A program made the translations under genes and the position numbers. Of a stretch of DNA of 64,000 bases, positions 18,341 to 27,885 are shown piece after piece. Where the stretch lies: NCBI GenBank assembly GCA_963755195.1, contig CAVWIZ010000008.1, positions 868,001-932,000 on the forward strand, in the 5' to 3' direction. Origin of the DNA: CAVQJU01 sp963755195. GTDB taxonomy: Bacteria > Acidobacteriota > Vicinamibacteria > Vicinamibacterales > CAVVIG01. The notes under the pieces were generated by a model. It searched no databases, was not told the origin of the DNA, and saw nothing but the letters and a program-made list of their open reading frames with translations. Every line of letters starts with the position of its first letter. Position 1 is the stretch's first letter.

Positions 18341-19651
18341 ATGTTCATCACGAAGAGAACACTGTCCCGCCGCACAATTCTGCGCGGCATGGGCGCGACG
18401 CTGCGCCTGCCGTTTCTCGAAGCGATGGTCCCGGCGCTGTACGGCGGCGCCGACAGCCGCAGCCGTCACGCGCTTCGGCGCGATCTTCGTGCCGCTCGGC
18501 GAGCGGCCCGGCTACTGGACACCGAAGACGGTCGGCACGAATTTCGAGTTCACGCCGATCCTGAAGCCCGCTCGAGCCGTTCCGCGATCACCTGACGGTG
18601 GTCTCCGAGCTGTGCGATCCGCTCGACGGTCATGCGACGACGTGTGTCGGCGTGGCTCAGCGGCCCGATTCCGTTCCGGACGATCGCGGAGAACGTGAAG
18701 GCGGGCATCACCATCGATCAGGTGATCGCGAACAAGATCGGCCAGGACACGCCGCTCCCCTCGCTCGAGCTGGCGACCGAAGACTTCACCGGCTGGATCG
18801 GCGGCTGCGACACGGCGTACAGCTGCGCCTACATGAACACGATCTCGTGGAAGAACGCGACGACGCCGCTGCCGATGGAAATCAATCCGCGCGTCGTGTT
18901 CGAACGGATGTTCGGACGGCCCGGCACGGCGCGCAGCGCCTGTCGCGCATGCAGGACAACAAGAGCATTCTCGATTCGGTCCGCGAGGATGCGCGCGACC
19001 TGGAGAAGAAGCTCGGCGCCAAGGACCACGCGCGGCTGAACGACTATCTCGACAACGTTCGCGAGATCGAACAGCGCATCCAGAAGGCCGAGAAAAAGGC
19101 GACCACCCAGAAGACGGTGCCCGATGCGCCGATCGGCATCCCCGAATCGTTCGACGAGCACGCCCTGCTGATGTACGACCTGATGGCCGTGGCGTACGAA
19201 GCCAACATCACGCGCGTCTTCACCTTCATGAAGTCGCGCGACGCCAGCCAGCGCGTCTACCCGAATATCGGCGTCAACGAGCCGCATCACGCGATGTCGC
19301 ATCACGGGAACAACCCGGACAAGATCGCCGGCCTGGTCAAGCTCAACACGTATCACATGAGCCTGTTCGCGAAGTTCCTGGAGAAGCTCAAGTCGACGCC
19401 GGACGGCGACGGGTCGCTGCTCGATCACTCGCTGATTCTCTACGGCAGCGGCATGAGCGAAAGCGATCAGCACTCGCGCATCAACATGCCGACGCTGCTG
19501 GTGGGCGGGCTCTGCGGCACGATCGAAGGGCAATCGTCACATCCAGACCGCGAAGGAAACGCCGTTCGCGAACCTGATGGTGTCGCTCGCCAACAAGTTC
19601 GACTGCGAGATGGACAAGTTCGGGATCAGCACGGGGAAGGTTGCGATCTAG
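18341..19651 (+). CDS. DUF1552 secreted protein, several frameshifts
   Basis: AAAGGAGAG precedes the ATG at 18341, 14 bp after the DUF1592 stop. The N-terminus SRRTILRGMGATL is a Tat-type signal. Family stretches recovered across frames are ERPGYWTPKTVG, TVVSELCDPLDGHAT, GITIDQVIANKIG, CAYMNTISWKN, NPRVVFERMFG, MYDLMAVAYEANITRVF and SLILYGSGMSESDQHS, ending STGKVAI at 19651. About five single-base shifts are needed. DUF1552 proteins resemble the sulfatase/DUF1501 type of Tat-exported proteins and are found next to DUF1592 partners; their substrate is unknown. Confidence 0.75.
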
Positions 19652-19682
19652 TCATGCGCACGTTGCGAAACTGACTTTCAAC

Positions 19683-19751
19683 GAACCACAAAGTCCACGA
19701 AGGTCACCAAGAGCTGGAGATTCTTTGTGTTCTTTGTGAGCTTCGTGGTTC
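19683..19751. repeat. Long imperfect inverted repeat with 9-bp period
   Basis: Arms 19683-19712 and 19722-19751 pair at 23 of 30 positions around a 9-base loop. Each arm is built of 9-bp CACRAAG-like units. The element fills the spacer between the DUF1552 and ankyrin genes and could be a transcription stop or a REP-like element. Confidence 0.7.
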
Positions 19752-19798
19752 ATCGAATCAGTTTTGCGATGCTCACTTAGCTCTTTTGGCCCTTAACC

Positions 19799-21282
19799 AT
19801 GCACTCCACCCCCTTCCCTCGCGTCCTTCTGCTCATCGTGCTGCTGGCATCGGCCGTCGGCCTGCACGCGGCCGGCGCCGGCACGACGCTGATCGACGCG
19901 GTCAAGGCGGGCGACCGCGCCGCCGTCCGCACGCTCTTGAACCACGCCTCCGTGAACGCCACCGAAGCGGACGGCATGACGGCGCTCCACTGGGCCGTTC
20001 GCGCACGACGACGCGGACACGACGCAGATGTTGATTCGCGCCGGCGCGAACGTGAGCGCCGCGAATCGCTACGGCATCACGCCGCTCTCGCTCGCGGCGA
20101 CCAACGGCAACGCGGCGATCGCCCGCGCGCTGCTCAAGGCCGGCGCCAACGCGAACGCGATCGGACCGGACGGCGAAACCATCCTGATGACCGCCGCCCG
20201 CGCCGGCAATCGCCGACGTCGTCAAGGCGCTCCTCGATCGCGGCGCCAACGTCAACGCCTCGGAAGCCTGGCAGGGGCAGACGGCGCTGATGTGGGCGGC
20301 GGCCGAGAATCACGGCGGGGCGATCAAGGCGCTCGTCGCGCGCGGCGCCGACATGAACGCACGCTCGAAGGAGCTGGCGTTCCCAGAGTATCGCTACGAG
20401 ACCAACGGCATGGCCGTGTTCCAGTTGCCCAAGGGCGGCTGGACGGCGCTGATGTACGCCGCGCGTCAGAACGCGATGGAATCGGTTGCCGCGCTGGCCG
20501 ACCTGCACGTCGATCTCAACGCGACCACGAAGCAGGAAGGCACGACGGCGCTGCAGATTGCGATCATGAACATCCACTACGACCTCGCCAATCTGCTGCT
20601 CGAGAAAGGCGCCGACGCGAACGTCACCGACTCCACCGGCATGACCGCGCTCTACGCGACGGTGGACATGCGCGCGCCCGCCAACATGCTCACCCGGCCC
20701 GAGCCCAAGCTGCGCGACAGGCTCGATGCGCTCGGGCTGGTGCGGTCGCTGCTCGCGCATGGCGCGAATCCCAACGTCCAGCTCAAAAAGCCGATCATCG
20801 GCCGTCACCAGAATCTGGTGGGCGACGCGGCGCTCACGGAAGGCGCGACGGCCCTGGCGCGCGCCTCGAAGACGTGCGACCTGCCGATCATGAAAGCACT
20901 GCTCGACGGCGGCGCGGACGCGACGCTCACGCTCGCCAACCGCACGACGACGGCGATGATTGCCGCCGGCAGCAACTCGCCTGAGCCGAAAGTGCTCGAA
21001 GCGGTGACGCTGCTCGTCGAACGCGGCGTGGACGTCAACGCGTTCAACGCCAACGGCCAGACGGTCCTCCACAATGCCGCCCAGCGCGGGCAGAACTCGG
21101 TCATCGAGTACGTGGCCCGGAAGGGCGCCAAGCTCGATCGGCGTGACAAGCAGGGCCGCACCGCGCTCGACATCGCGCTCGGCGCCGCCGGCCCCGGGCG
21201 CAGGCAGGGCCGGGCCGCCACCGCTCCAGTGGTCAACGAGAAGACGGCGGCGCTGCTCCGCGAGCTGATGGCGAAGAAATGA
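19799..21282 (+). CDS. Exported ankyrin-repeat protein (two frameshifts)
   Basis: A signal peptide ends GLHAAGA. Around ten ankyrin repeats follow, seen as DGMTALHWAV, NRYGITPLSLAATNG, QGQTALMWAAAENHG, GWTALMYAARQN, GTTALQIAIMNIH, STGMTALYATVDMR, EGATALARASK and NGQTVLHNAAQRG. One-base shifts near 20005 and 20210 split the first half; the rest (20290-21282) is intact. About 495 residues in all. Ankyrin arrays bind other proteins. Its position between DUF1592/DUF1552 and a diheme cytochrome suggests a scaffold for that system (inference). Its stop overlaps the cytochrome start (ATGA). Confidence 0.8.
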
Positions 21283-22439
21283 GTCCACGCGGCCTTCGAG
21301 GGTTCGGACAGGCGGCGCTCGCCACGTTCGTGACATTCATGACAGGCCTGCTGGTCATGACAGGCCTGCTGGTCATTACCGGCCTGCTGGTCGCGCCGGC
21401 CGTCGCATCGCTGACGGCCCAGGCGGGCGTCAAGAACGTCCGCGACGGCGTGTTCAGCTCCGACCAGGCGCTGCGCGGTAAATCAGGCTACGACGGCGTG
21501 TGCGCGAGATGTCACGGCGTGCCTCTGACAGGCAGCCAGGGCAACGGACCGGCGCTCAAGGGCCCGGCGTTTCTCGCGCACTGGGACAAGGACACGCTCG
21601 GCAGCCTCTACACGAAAATCCGCGACACGATGCCGCTCAATGACGCCGGAACGCTCACCGACGAGGTGAAGCTGCAGATCCTCGCGTACCTGCTCGAGCA
21701 GAACGGCTTTCCCGCCGGCAAGACCGATCTCCCCGGAGACGTGAACGCGCTCGAAGAGGTCGGCATCCAGCAGCGCGGCGTCTGGGACGGCGTCTTCACG
21801 ACGGCTCAGGCCGACCGCGGCCGGCAGCCCGCGGCGCGGTGTCAGGGCTGCCACGGTCCGCAACTCGCGGGCACCGATCGCGCGCCGGCGCTCAAGGGCC
21901 CGGGCTTTCTCGCGAACTGGGAAAACGGCAGCATCAACCGCCTGTTCGTGAAGGTGCGCGATACGATGCCGCCCGGCAACACGGATTCAATCGCGCCCGA
22001 CACCAAGCTCGACATCGTCGCCTTCCTGCTGCGCGAAAACGGATTTCCGTCAGGGACGACCGAGCTGAGCACGAATGCCGATGCGCTCGAGGGACTGCAG
22101 ATCGTGAAGCAGGGCGCGGACGGCGGGGTGCCGAATTTCTCGCTGGTGCAGATCGTCGGCTGCCTGACGCAGGACGGCGCGAGCGGCTGGAAGCTCACGA
22201 ATGCGACGGAACCCACGGCCACGCGCGACAACCTCCCCAGCGCGGCCGCGCTCAAGAGCGCCGAAGCCAAAGCGCTGGGGAAACAGACCGTCGGCCTCGT
22301 GAGCCTCGACGCGTCGGCGAAATCGGGCCGGATGAACGGTCAGAAGGTCGAGGCGCGCGGCCTTCTGTATCGCGACGACTCCTCCATCGACATCAACCTG
22401 ACATCGCTCCGGACCCTCGCCTCGACCTGTCCCAACTGA
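21279..22439 (+). CDS. Tandem diheme cytochrome c
   Basis: A 386-residue exported protein with two class I cytochrome domains. Heme sites are CARCH at 75-79 and CQGCH at 188-192. Each is followed by a GPALKGPAFLAHW / APALKGPGFLANW motif and a DTMPL / DTMPP methionine. The first 45 residues include MTGLLV repeated three times from an 18-bp tandem. A C-terminal domain (LVQIVGCLTQDGASGWKL) has two cysteines and resembles an OB-like exported module, not recognised. It is translationally coupled to the ankyrin gene. Confidence 0.8.
   Translation: MSPRGLRGFGQAALATFVTFMTGLLVMTGLLVITGLLVAPAVASLTAQAGVKNVRDGVFSSDQALRGKSGYDGVCARCHGVPLTGSQGNGPALKGPAFLAHWDKDTLGSLYTKIRDTMPLNDAGTLTDEVKLQILAYLLEQNGFPAGKTDLPGDVNALEEVGIQQRGVWDGVFTTAQADRGRQPAARCQGCHGPQLAGTDRAPALKGPGFLANWENGSINRLFVKVRDTMPPGNTDSIAPDTKLDIVAFLLRENGFPSGTTELSTNADALEGLQIVKQGADGGVPNFSLVQIVGCLTQDGASGWKLTNATEPTATRDNLPSAAALKSAEAKALGKQTVGLVSLDASAKSGRMNGQKVEARGLLYRDDSSIDINLTSLRTLASTCPN
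21339..21392 (+). repeat. Three tandem 18-bp units inside the cytochrome signal region
   Basis: ATGACAGGCCTGCTGGTC occurs at 21339-21356 and 21357-21374, and a two-base variant at 21375-21392. The array adds MTGLLV units to the hydrophobic signal of the diheme cytochrome and stays in frame. Confidence 0.85.
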
Positions 22440-22818
22440 TCGCCTCGCCAGCCGAGCGAGGCGCGAGCGCTGTTTTCAACTCCGCGCAAGGCCAATCCTG
22501 ACCTTGCGCGCCAAACATGATCGATATTGCCGGCGTCGCGTTTTGCCGCGCCGACGTTCGTGTTTGCCGAATCGAGGCGGCGGATCGCAGGCGGGACCCG
22601 GAGGAACGAAATCATCGGCGGTCACTGCGTGCACCGCGGTGATCGTGTTTCCGTGCTCGGCAACCGTCTCCGCGCCGCAAAGGCTGTTTAGAAACCGACA
22701 TTGCTCAGTACTGCTATAGCAGGGTATACTCCCGCCGGAAGTGAACATTGATCACAATTTTCATCTGTACGGTCAGCGCCCCTGCGCGGCCGCCGCGGAG
22801 GAGGTAGAGGTCAAGGAC
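22440..22818. other. Spacer with repeat R2, promoter and leader
   Basis: This 379-bp stretch contains no independent gene. It carries R2 copy 2 (22615-22653), then a TATACT -10-like box and a conserved leader that leads into the WGDPDLQG-like gene at 22819. Confidence 0.6.
22615..22653. repeat. Dispersed hairpin repeat R2, copy 2
   Basis: A 39-bp copy of 14536-14574 with three substitutions. One arm change (C to T) still permits a G-U pair in the folded form. Confidence 0.75.
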
Positions 22819-22821
22819 ATG
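22725..22821 (+). promoter_or_regulatory. Conserved TATACT promoter and NIDH leader, copy 1
   Basis: TATACT (22725-22730) lies 10 bp before a GTG at 22741. From this GTG a frame (NIDHNFHLYGQRPCAA) runs without stop into the main gene, whose likely start is the ATG at 22819. The segment is closely matched at 30581-30670. It may be a leaderless N-terminal extension or a regulatory leader. Confidence 0.5.
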
Positions 22822-23808
22822 CAGCCACGGCGTCTCCTGAGCCGCACATCAACCGCTTGGACGTTGATCGTTGCAGCGGGGGTGATCGGCGTGCGACTCG
22901 TTGCGCAACAGCCGGGGCAACCCGCGGGCGACGGCGCGGCCCCGCCACCGCCGCCGGTCGTGCGCACCGATATCTCCGGCGACTGGACCTACACGAACAA
23001 CGAGGACCAGCCGCATCGCGTGCCGGGGCCGGACCTTGGCGACTACACCGGCCTGCCGTTGAACAATGCCGATCGACAGAAAGCCGACGCGTGGGACGCC
23101 ACGATCCTCTCGCAGCCCGAGCGTCAGGCCCAACCGCATCCGGTCCAGTACTTGATGCGGGGACCGGGACCGGCGCTACGGATCGTGAAGATTCTCGATC
23201 CGATCACGCAAGAGCTCGTGGCCTACGCGATGGCCGGCGGCTTTGGACGCGCCGATCGCGTCATCTGGATGGACGGCCGCCCGCACCCGTCTGATTTTTC
23301 GGAGCACACGTGGGACGGCTTCTCCACGGGCGTATGGGAAAACGGCCAGCTCGTGGTGACCACGACGCACATGAAAATGGGAGTGGTCCAGCGGAACGGG
23401 TCAGCGGCCAGTCCGTACGGCAAGATGGTCGAACACTACTTTCGACACGGCGACCTGCTGGCGATGTTCTCGAGCATCGACGACCCGATTTACTTCGAGG
23501 AACCGATGGCGCGCACGCAGACCTGGCGATGGAACCCGAATGGCAACACGGCGCTCGGCAACGCGTTCGAATCGGTCGACGAGCTCGGCGACAAGCCGCT
23601 CGGGTGGGTGCCGTTCTATCCGCTTGGCGTCACCCCTTCCGAATTCGCACAAAAGGTGGGGCTCCCATTCGCCGCGACGCGCGGCGGCAAGGAATCGCTC
23701 TATCCCGAATATCAGTTGAAGCTCCAGGAAATGATGAAGGAGGACGCGGCTCGCAAGGCGGCCGACACCGCGAAGCCCTCCCCGGACAACGCCGCTCCGA
23801 AGAAGTAG
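22819..23808 (+). CDS. WGDPDLQG-related secreted protein (paralogue d)
   Basis: 329 residues from the ATG at 22819, or 355 if translation starts at the leader GTG. A signal region ends VRLVAQQ. The opening motif is changed to ISGDWTYTNNEDQPHRVPGPD, and the core reads IVKILDPITQELVAYAM, IWMDGRPHPSD, STGVWENGQLVVTTTHM and MVEHYFRHGD. This matches the DGRPH / G-x-W-E / LVV order of the family, with the cysteines lost. The mature protein is thus a divergent member; the function is unknown. It is 3 bp from the MBL-fold gene and probably co-transcribed. Confidence 0.65.
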   Translation: MQPRRLLSRTSTAWTLIVAAGVIGVRLVAQQPGQPAGDGAAPPPPPVVRTDISGDWTYTNNEDQPHRVPGPDLGDYTGLPLNNADRQKADAWDATILSQPERQAQPHPVQYLMRGPGPALRIVKILDPITQELVAYAMAGGFGRADRVIWMDGRPHPSDFSEHTWDGFSTGVWENGQLVVTTTHMKMGVVQRNGSAASPYGKMVEHYFRHGDLLAMFSSIDDPIYFEEPMARTQTWRWNPNGNTALGNAFESVDELGDKPLGWVPFYPLGVTPSEFAQKVGLPFAATRGGKESLYPEYQLKLQEMMKEDAARKAADTAKPSPDNAAPKK

Positions 23809-23811
23809 CGC

Positions 23812-24908
23812 ATGACGAAGCGAACCTGGTGGCTCACGACGATCGCGGGCGCGGCGCTGATCTCTCGTCTCGGCGCGCAGCAGGCGCCGCCTGCTCCACA
23901 GATTCCACAGCCGATCTTTCGAGCGCCAGAGGACACACGGAAGACCGGCGTCAAGCCGGACGACATCAAAGCCGGTGTCCGTCCAGACTACACGAAGCTT
24001 CGCGACCGGCTGGTCGTCATTCCGGTGCAGGGCCGGATTCACCTGATTGGCGGCGCCGGATCGAACATCGCTGTGCAGGTGAGCGACGAGGGCACTCTTC
24101 TCGTCGATACCGGCGATGCAGCGGCCGCCGACAAGGTGATCGCCGAAATCAAGAAGCTCCAGATCCGCCCGGTGCGCTGGATCATCAACACCGATGCCGA
24201 TCTGGATCACACGGGAGGAAATGGAACGATCGCGAAGACCGGCGTCGCCTCGATCGCGCGGGAGGTGTCGCCGCACCAGGAGGCGGTGGTGGCGCGTTCT
24301 TCGGCAACGGGGCACGCCTGATCGCCTTTGAGAAGGTGATGAACCGGATGAGCGCTCCGACGGGTCAACGCTCGCCGCGCGACGTCGCCGACTGGCCGAC
24401 CGACACCTTTTTCACCGCGCGGAAGAACTTCTGGTTCGGCGGCGAGCCGATCGAGATGTGGCACGTGCCGGCCGCGCACAGCGACGGCGACGTCATGGTG
24501 TTCTTCCGCAAATCGGACGTGATCGTGGCCGGGGATGTCATCGCCGCCGATCGCTATCCGTACATCGACGCGAAGAACGGCGGCTCGATTCAAGGGATTA
24601 TCGATGGACTGAACCAGATCGTGGCGACGGCCATACCGGAGTACAACCAGCAGGGCGGCACGCGCATCATTCCTGGCCACGGGCGCGTGCTGAACCAGAG
24701 CGACGTGGTCGAGTACCGCGACATGGCCACGATCATCCGCGACCGTATCGCGCAACTGGCGAAAGACGGGAAGACGCTCGCGCAGGTCAAGGCCATGCAC
24801 CCGACGCTCGACTACGATGGCATTTACGGATCGACGACGGGCCCGTGGACCACGGATATGTTCATCGAAGAGGTCTACAAAGAAGTGACCGCGAAACCTG
24901 CTCGGTAA
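23812..24908 (+). CDS. Exported MBL-fold metallohydrolase (one frameshift)
   Basis: A signal peptide ends SRLGAQQ. The zinc motif normally HxHxDH reads NTDADLDHTGGN, so its first histidine is aspartate while the last two ligands D and H are kept. A shift near 24285 leads on to FGNGARLIAFEKVMNRM, AAHSDGDVMVFF (third ligand histidine) and IIPGHGRVLN (late histidine). GDVIAADRYPYID follows as in class B beta-lactamase-like hydrolases. About 365 residues. Zinc binding may be altered. Substrate unknown; related enzymes include lactonases and hydrolases of cyclic nucleotides. Confidence 0.75.
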
Positions 24909-24924
24909 AGGCAGGAGCGGTCGT

Positions 24925-25380
24925 GTGGTCCGCAGCGTCGTGTTTACTCTCGTCACGCTACTCGCTCCCGCGTTCGTGGACGCGCAACCGGTTCGGCCCT
25001 GGCTCGGCGTCTGGAAGCTGAACGTTGCCAGGTCGTCCTTTTCAGGACCGCCTCCGTACAAGCGGGCAATGCGGAGAATCGAACCGACGGAGCGCGGCAT
25101 CAGGATCGTCGACGATCTCGTGCGACCCCGCGGCGGCATTGTGCACCTCGAGTGGATCGGGAGGTTTGACGGGCTCGACTACCCTGTTCAAGGCGCCGAG
25201 GTGGTCGTCACGAATGCGTATCGCTGCCAGGACGATCGCACCTGCGAGCTCGTTCAGAAACTCGACGGAGAGGTTGTGCTAACCGCGCGGCTGACGATTT
25301 CGTCCGACGACAAGGTGTTGACGACCGTTGACGCCGGCCAGTCGGCGAACTTCACAACCGTGTACGAAAAGCAGCCGTCG
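24925..25380 (+). CDS. Small secreted hypothetical protein, end unresolved
   Basis: A GTG start at 24925 gives a signal ending FVDAQP. The mature part WLGVWKLNVARSSFSG followed by EWIGRFDGLDYPVQG and LTTVDAGQSANFTTVYEKQ matches exported proteins found in acidobacteria that usually end at VYEKQ. Here no stop follows; the frame stays open across the opposite-strand DoxX-like gene, so a stop was probably lost or shifted near 25375. About 150 residues are expected. Function unknown. Confidence 0.6.
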
Positions 25381-26724
25381 TCAGCCTCCGTACGGATCCG
25401 GCGGTCGAATCCACCGAAAACCGCTGCTGAGGAGCCGGAACGTATCAAGCGGCACAACTTGGAGCTCGAGGTGTATGGCACGGCCGTCCATCTCGCCGTC
25501 GAGGATCAGCTGCTCGGGCTTCGCTTGACGGAACGTGAAGCTCGCGTTCCACGTCCTGCTGTTCCCCTTCGTCAGCGCGATTGTGTGTCGGCCGACGTCG
25601 AGCGCTGCGCCGTAGTGGGCGAACGAGTCGTCGGTGCGCTGAAACACCACTCGGTCCGGCGCGTCGAAGATCACACGCCGCCAGCGAAGATCGTAATCGT
25701 TCAGTATCGGTGGGCGCAGCTCGCCATCGACCACGAGTCGATCAACGTCCCAGATGCCGTAGAGCGCCGATTTCGGGCTGCCACCGCCACCCAACGAGCT
25801 CCAAGAGACGACAGCGAGCCGCGTGAAAACAGAGGCCAAATAGATTCCGAAAACGGCCTGCGCGATAAACGCGCGGCGGTTCGCGCGGGCCGTGCGGAAC
25901 AAGGGCGCGTGCTGCGATTCAGCGACTGGGCCGTTCATGACGAACATCCGTGCGAGCCGACGGAGATCCGGCGCCAAAAGGAACACGGCGAACGCGATCA
26001 AGTGACACGAGATGAGCTTGAGGCCAATGTCGTAGGTCATGTTCAGCACGAACACATGAACCATGTCGGCCAGGGCGATCGCGGCACCGAGCAGCGCCGT
26101 CTGGGGGACGATGAGAAGACCTCCGGCCACAACCTCCGCCCATCCGGTGAACATTTGATAGCCGACAGACGACCCGATCGCGGTCCAGAGCATGTCGGTT
26201 CGCGAGAGGTTGCCGACCGGTTCCACCAGCGTGACGAGCGACGGAGCGGGAAACTGTGTGGGAATGACCTTGGCCATTCCGAAGTAGAACATCTGCGCGG
26301 CAAGCGCAAAACGCACGTACAAACGCATCCATTTTGCGAGGCCGGCGTAGTGAAGTCGACCACTGTCGATGACCGTCCAGATCGTCGAAGAGACAATTGC
26401 GACGACCAGCAACCAGCAGAGCTGGATCCAATGGAACGCTGTGTCTCCGCTATTGCCCGAGTATGTGAGCGGAGCGGTGACATGGAACAGATGCGTCGCA
26501 AGCCAGAGCGTGGTCTCGCGCATCGGCCAGCGCGTCCCAAGACTTGGGAGCGAAACACCTGGAAAGAGCACCAGCCCGCCGGCGATTTGCGTGGCGAAGG
26601 AATACAGCGCGAAATACACGAAGCAGAAACGGAAGACCGCCCGCTTCGCGGGATTCCATCGCGCCACCTCCGGTGCGTCCTCGTTAGTTCTCGTCCGGGT
26701 CCTCGTGGCCATTCGGTCTGGCAT
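25381..26724 (-). CDS. DoxX-like multi-span membrane protein
   Basis: 447 residues. The first half holds six or more hydrophobic segments, with HYAGLAKWMRLYVRFALAA and FYFGMAKVIPTQFP resembling the DoxX/quinone-interacting fold. The second half (after RRAFIAQAVFG) is largely soluble and starts with an HxS-free DVDRLVVDG stretch. DoxX-type proteins often work with quinone or thiosulfate redox enzymes. No catalytic motif is evident. It runs opposite to its neighbours and shares its 3' end with the small secreted gene. Confidence 0.65.
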   Translation of the reverse strand: MPDRMATRTRTRTNEDAPEVARWNPAKRAVFRFCFVYFALYSFATQIAGGLVLFPGVSLPSLGTRWPMRETTLWLATHLFHVTAPLTYSGNSGDTAFHWIQLCWLLVVAIVSSTIWTVIDSGRLHYAGLAKWMRLYVRFALAAQMFYFGMAKVIPTQFPAPSLVTLVEPVGNLSRTDMLWTAIGSSVGYQMFTGWAEVVAGGLLIVPQTALLGAAIALADMVHVFVLNMTYDIGLKLISCHLIAFAVFLLAPDLRRLARMFVMNGPVAESQHAPLFRTARANRRAFIAQAVFGIYLASVFTRLAVVSWSSLGGGGSPKSALYGIWDVDRLVVDGELRPPILNDYDLRWRRVIFDAPDRVVFQRTDDSFAHYGAALDVGRHTIALTKGNSRTWNASFTFRQAKPEQLILDGEMDGRAIHLELQVVPLDTFRLLSSGFRWIRPPDPYGG

Positions 26725-26780
26725 TCTATAGCGCCGATGTCAGCGACGCTCTTGGATGCCGCAGTAGGCGTCTGCGGTGG

Positions 26781-26800
26781 GCCGGCTTCTCGGAGCCGGC
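26781..26800 (+). promoter_or_regulatory. Hairpin just upstream of a start codon
   Basis: GCCGGCT and AGCCGGC pair perfectly around a 6-base loop, ending 14 bp before the ATG at 26815. It could affect access to the weak ribosome site or mark an upstream transcription end. Confidence 0.4.
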
Positions 26801-26814
26801 GGCGAGATCCTGAA

Positions 26815-27818
26815 ATGATCCGAACGAACGTCTTGGCAATCCGCATCGCACTGGTCGCGTGCTCGATCGCGACTTTTCTTTCGTCATTGCCGGTGCGTGG
26901 TCAAGCCCCTGCCGGCCAGGCGCCGGCCGCGCCAGCCCAACCCGCGCCAGGCCGCGGCGGACGTGGCCAGGCGCCTCCAACCCCTCAGGCGGCGCCGACT
27001 CCGCAGGCGCAGGCGCCGATCGATCTGACCGGCTGGTGGGTGTCGGTCGTCACCGAAGACTGGCGGTGGCGGATGGTGACGCCGGCGAAGGGCGACTACG
27101 CGAGCGTGCCGATCAACGACGAAGCTCGCCGGGTCGCTGATACGTGGGATCCGGCCAAGGACGAGCGCGACGGCAACGCGTGCAAGGCGTATGGCGTTGG
27201 CGGCATCATGCGCGTCCCCGGCCGCCTGCACATCACGTGGCAAGACGAGAACACGCTGAAGATCGAGACGGATGCGGGAACGCAGACGCGTCTGCTGCAC
27301 TTTGCGCCGTCAGGTGAGTCCACAGCCGACGTCGCTCTCGGCCTGCGCGCAGCCGCGGCTCCTCCTGCCGCAGGTGAACAGGGTTGGCAAGGCTACTCGG
27401 TCGCTACGTGGGAAATACTCAATCCCCCCGCTCGCGGGAATCCCCTTTTGGAGGAGCTGGAACCGCGCAGCACGGAGCACCGGAGCTGCGGCCGGCGGAG
27501 GTGCTGACGGGGCCGGCGGTGCTGGTCGCGGTCGCGCCGGCAATGCGCCGCCCGTGACGGCGCTACGGGTCGCTCAAAGTCGTCACGACGAAGATGAAGC
27601 CGGGGTACCTTCGGAAGAACGGCGTGCCCTACAGCGAAAACGCGACGGTCACCGAATACTTCGACCGTCACAAAGAATCGAACGGCGATCAGTGGCTGAC
27701 CGTCACCACGCTCGTGGAGGATCCCAAGTACTTGAACCAGCCGTTCATCACGAGCTCGCACTTCAAGAAGGAACCGGACGGATCGAAGTGGCGACCCACG
27801 TCCTGCGCCGCCCAATAG
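26815..27818 (+). CDS. WGDPDLQG-related secreted protein (paralogue e), frameshifted
   Basis: A signal peptide ends LPVRGQ and leads into a long alanine-proline-glutamine linker. The core LTGWWVSVVTEDWRWRMVTP and DEARRVADTWDPAKDE fits the d-like branch of the family. The frame is lost between about 27430 and 27560 and recovered at MKPGYLRKNGVPYSEN, EYFDRHKESNGDQW and LNQPFITSSHFKKEPDG, ending 27818. About 330 residues in all. Function unknown. Confidence 0.6.
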
Positions 27819-27885
27819 CGCCAGGCGCGCAATGGGCGGACGCTGATGCGACGCCCCGAGTGCACAGTTGTTGGAAGGTGACGCG

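Noticed and set aside
19652..19798. tRNA-like fold in the repeat spacer
   Set aside because: The pairing is one long imperfect hairpin, not a cloverleaf, and no conserved T-loop or anticodon stem is seen.
21339..21392. Mobile element insertion
   Set aside because: Units are in frame, without inverted ends or transposase; slippage explains them.
24925..27507. An 860-residue plus-strand protein
   Set aside because: Most of it is antisense to the DoxX-like gene; only the first 150 residues and the last part from 26815 look like real proteins.
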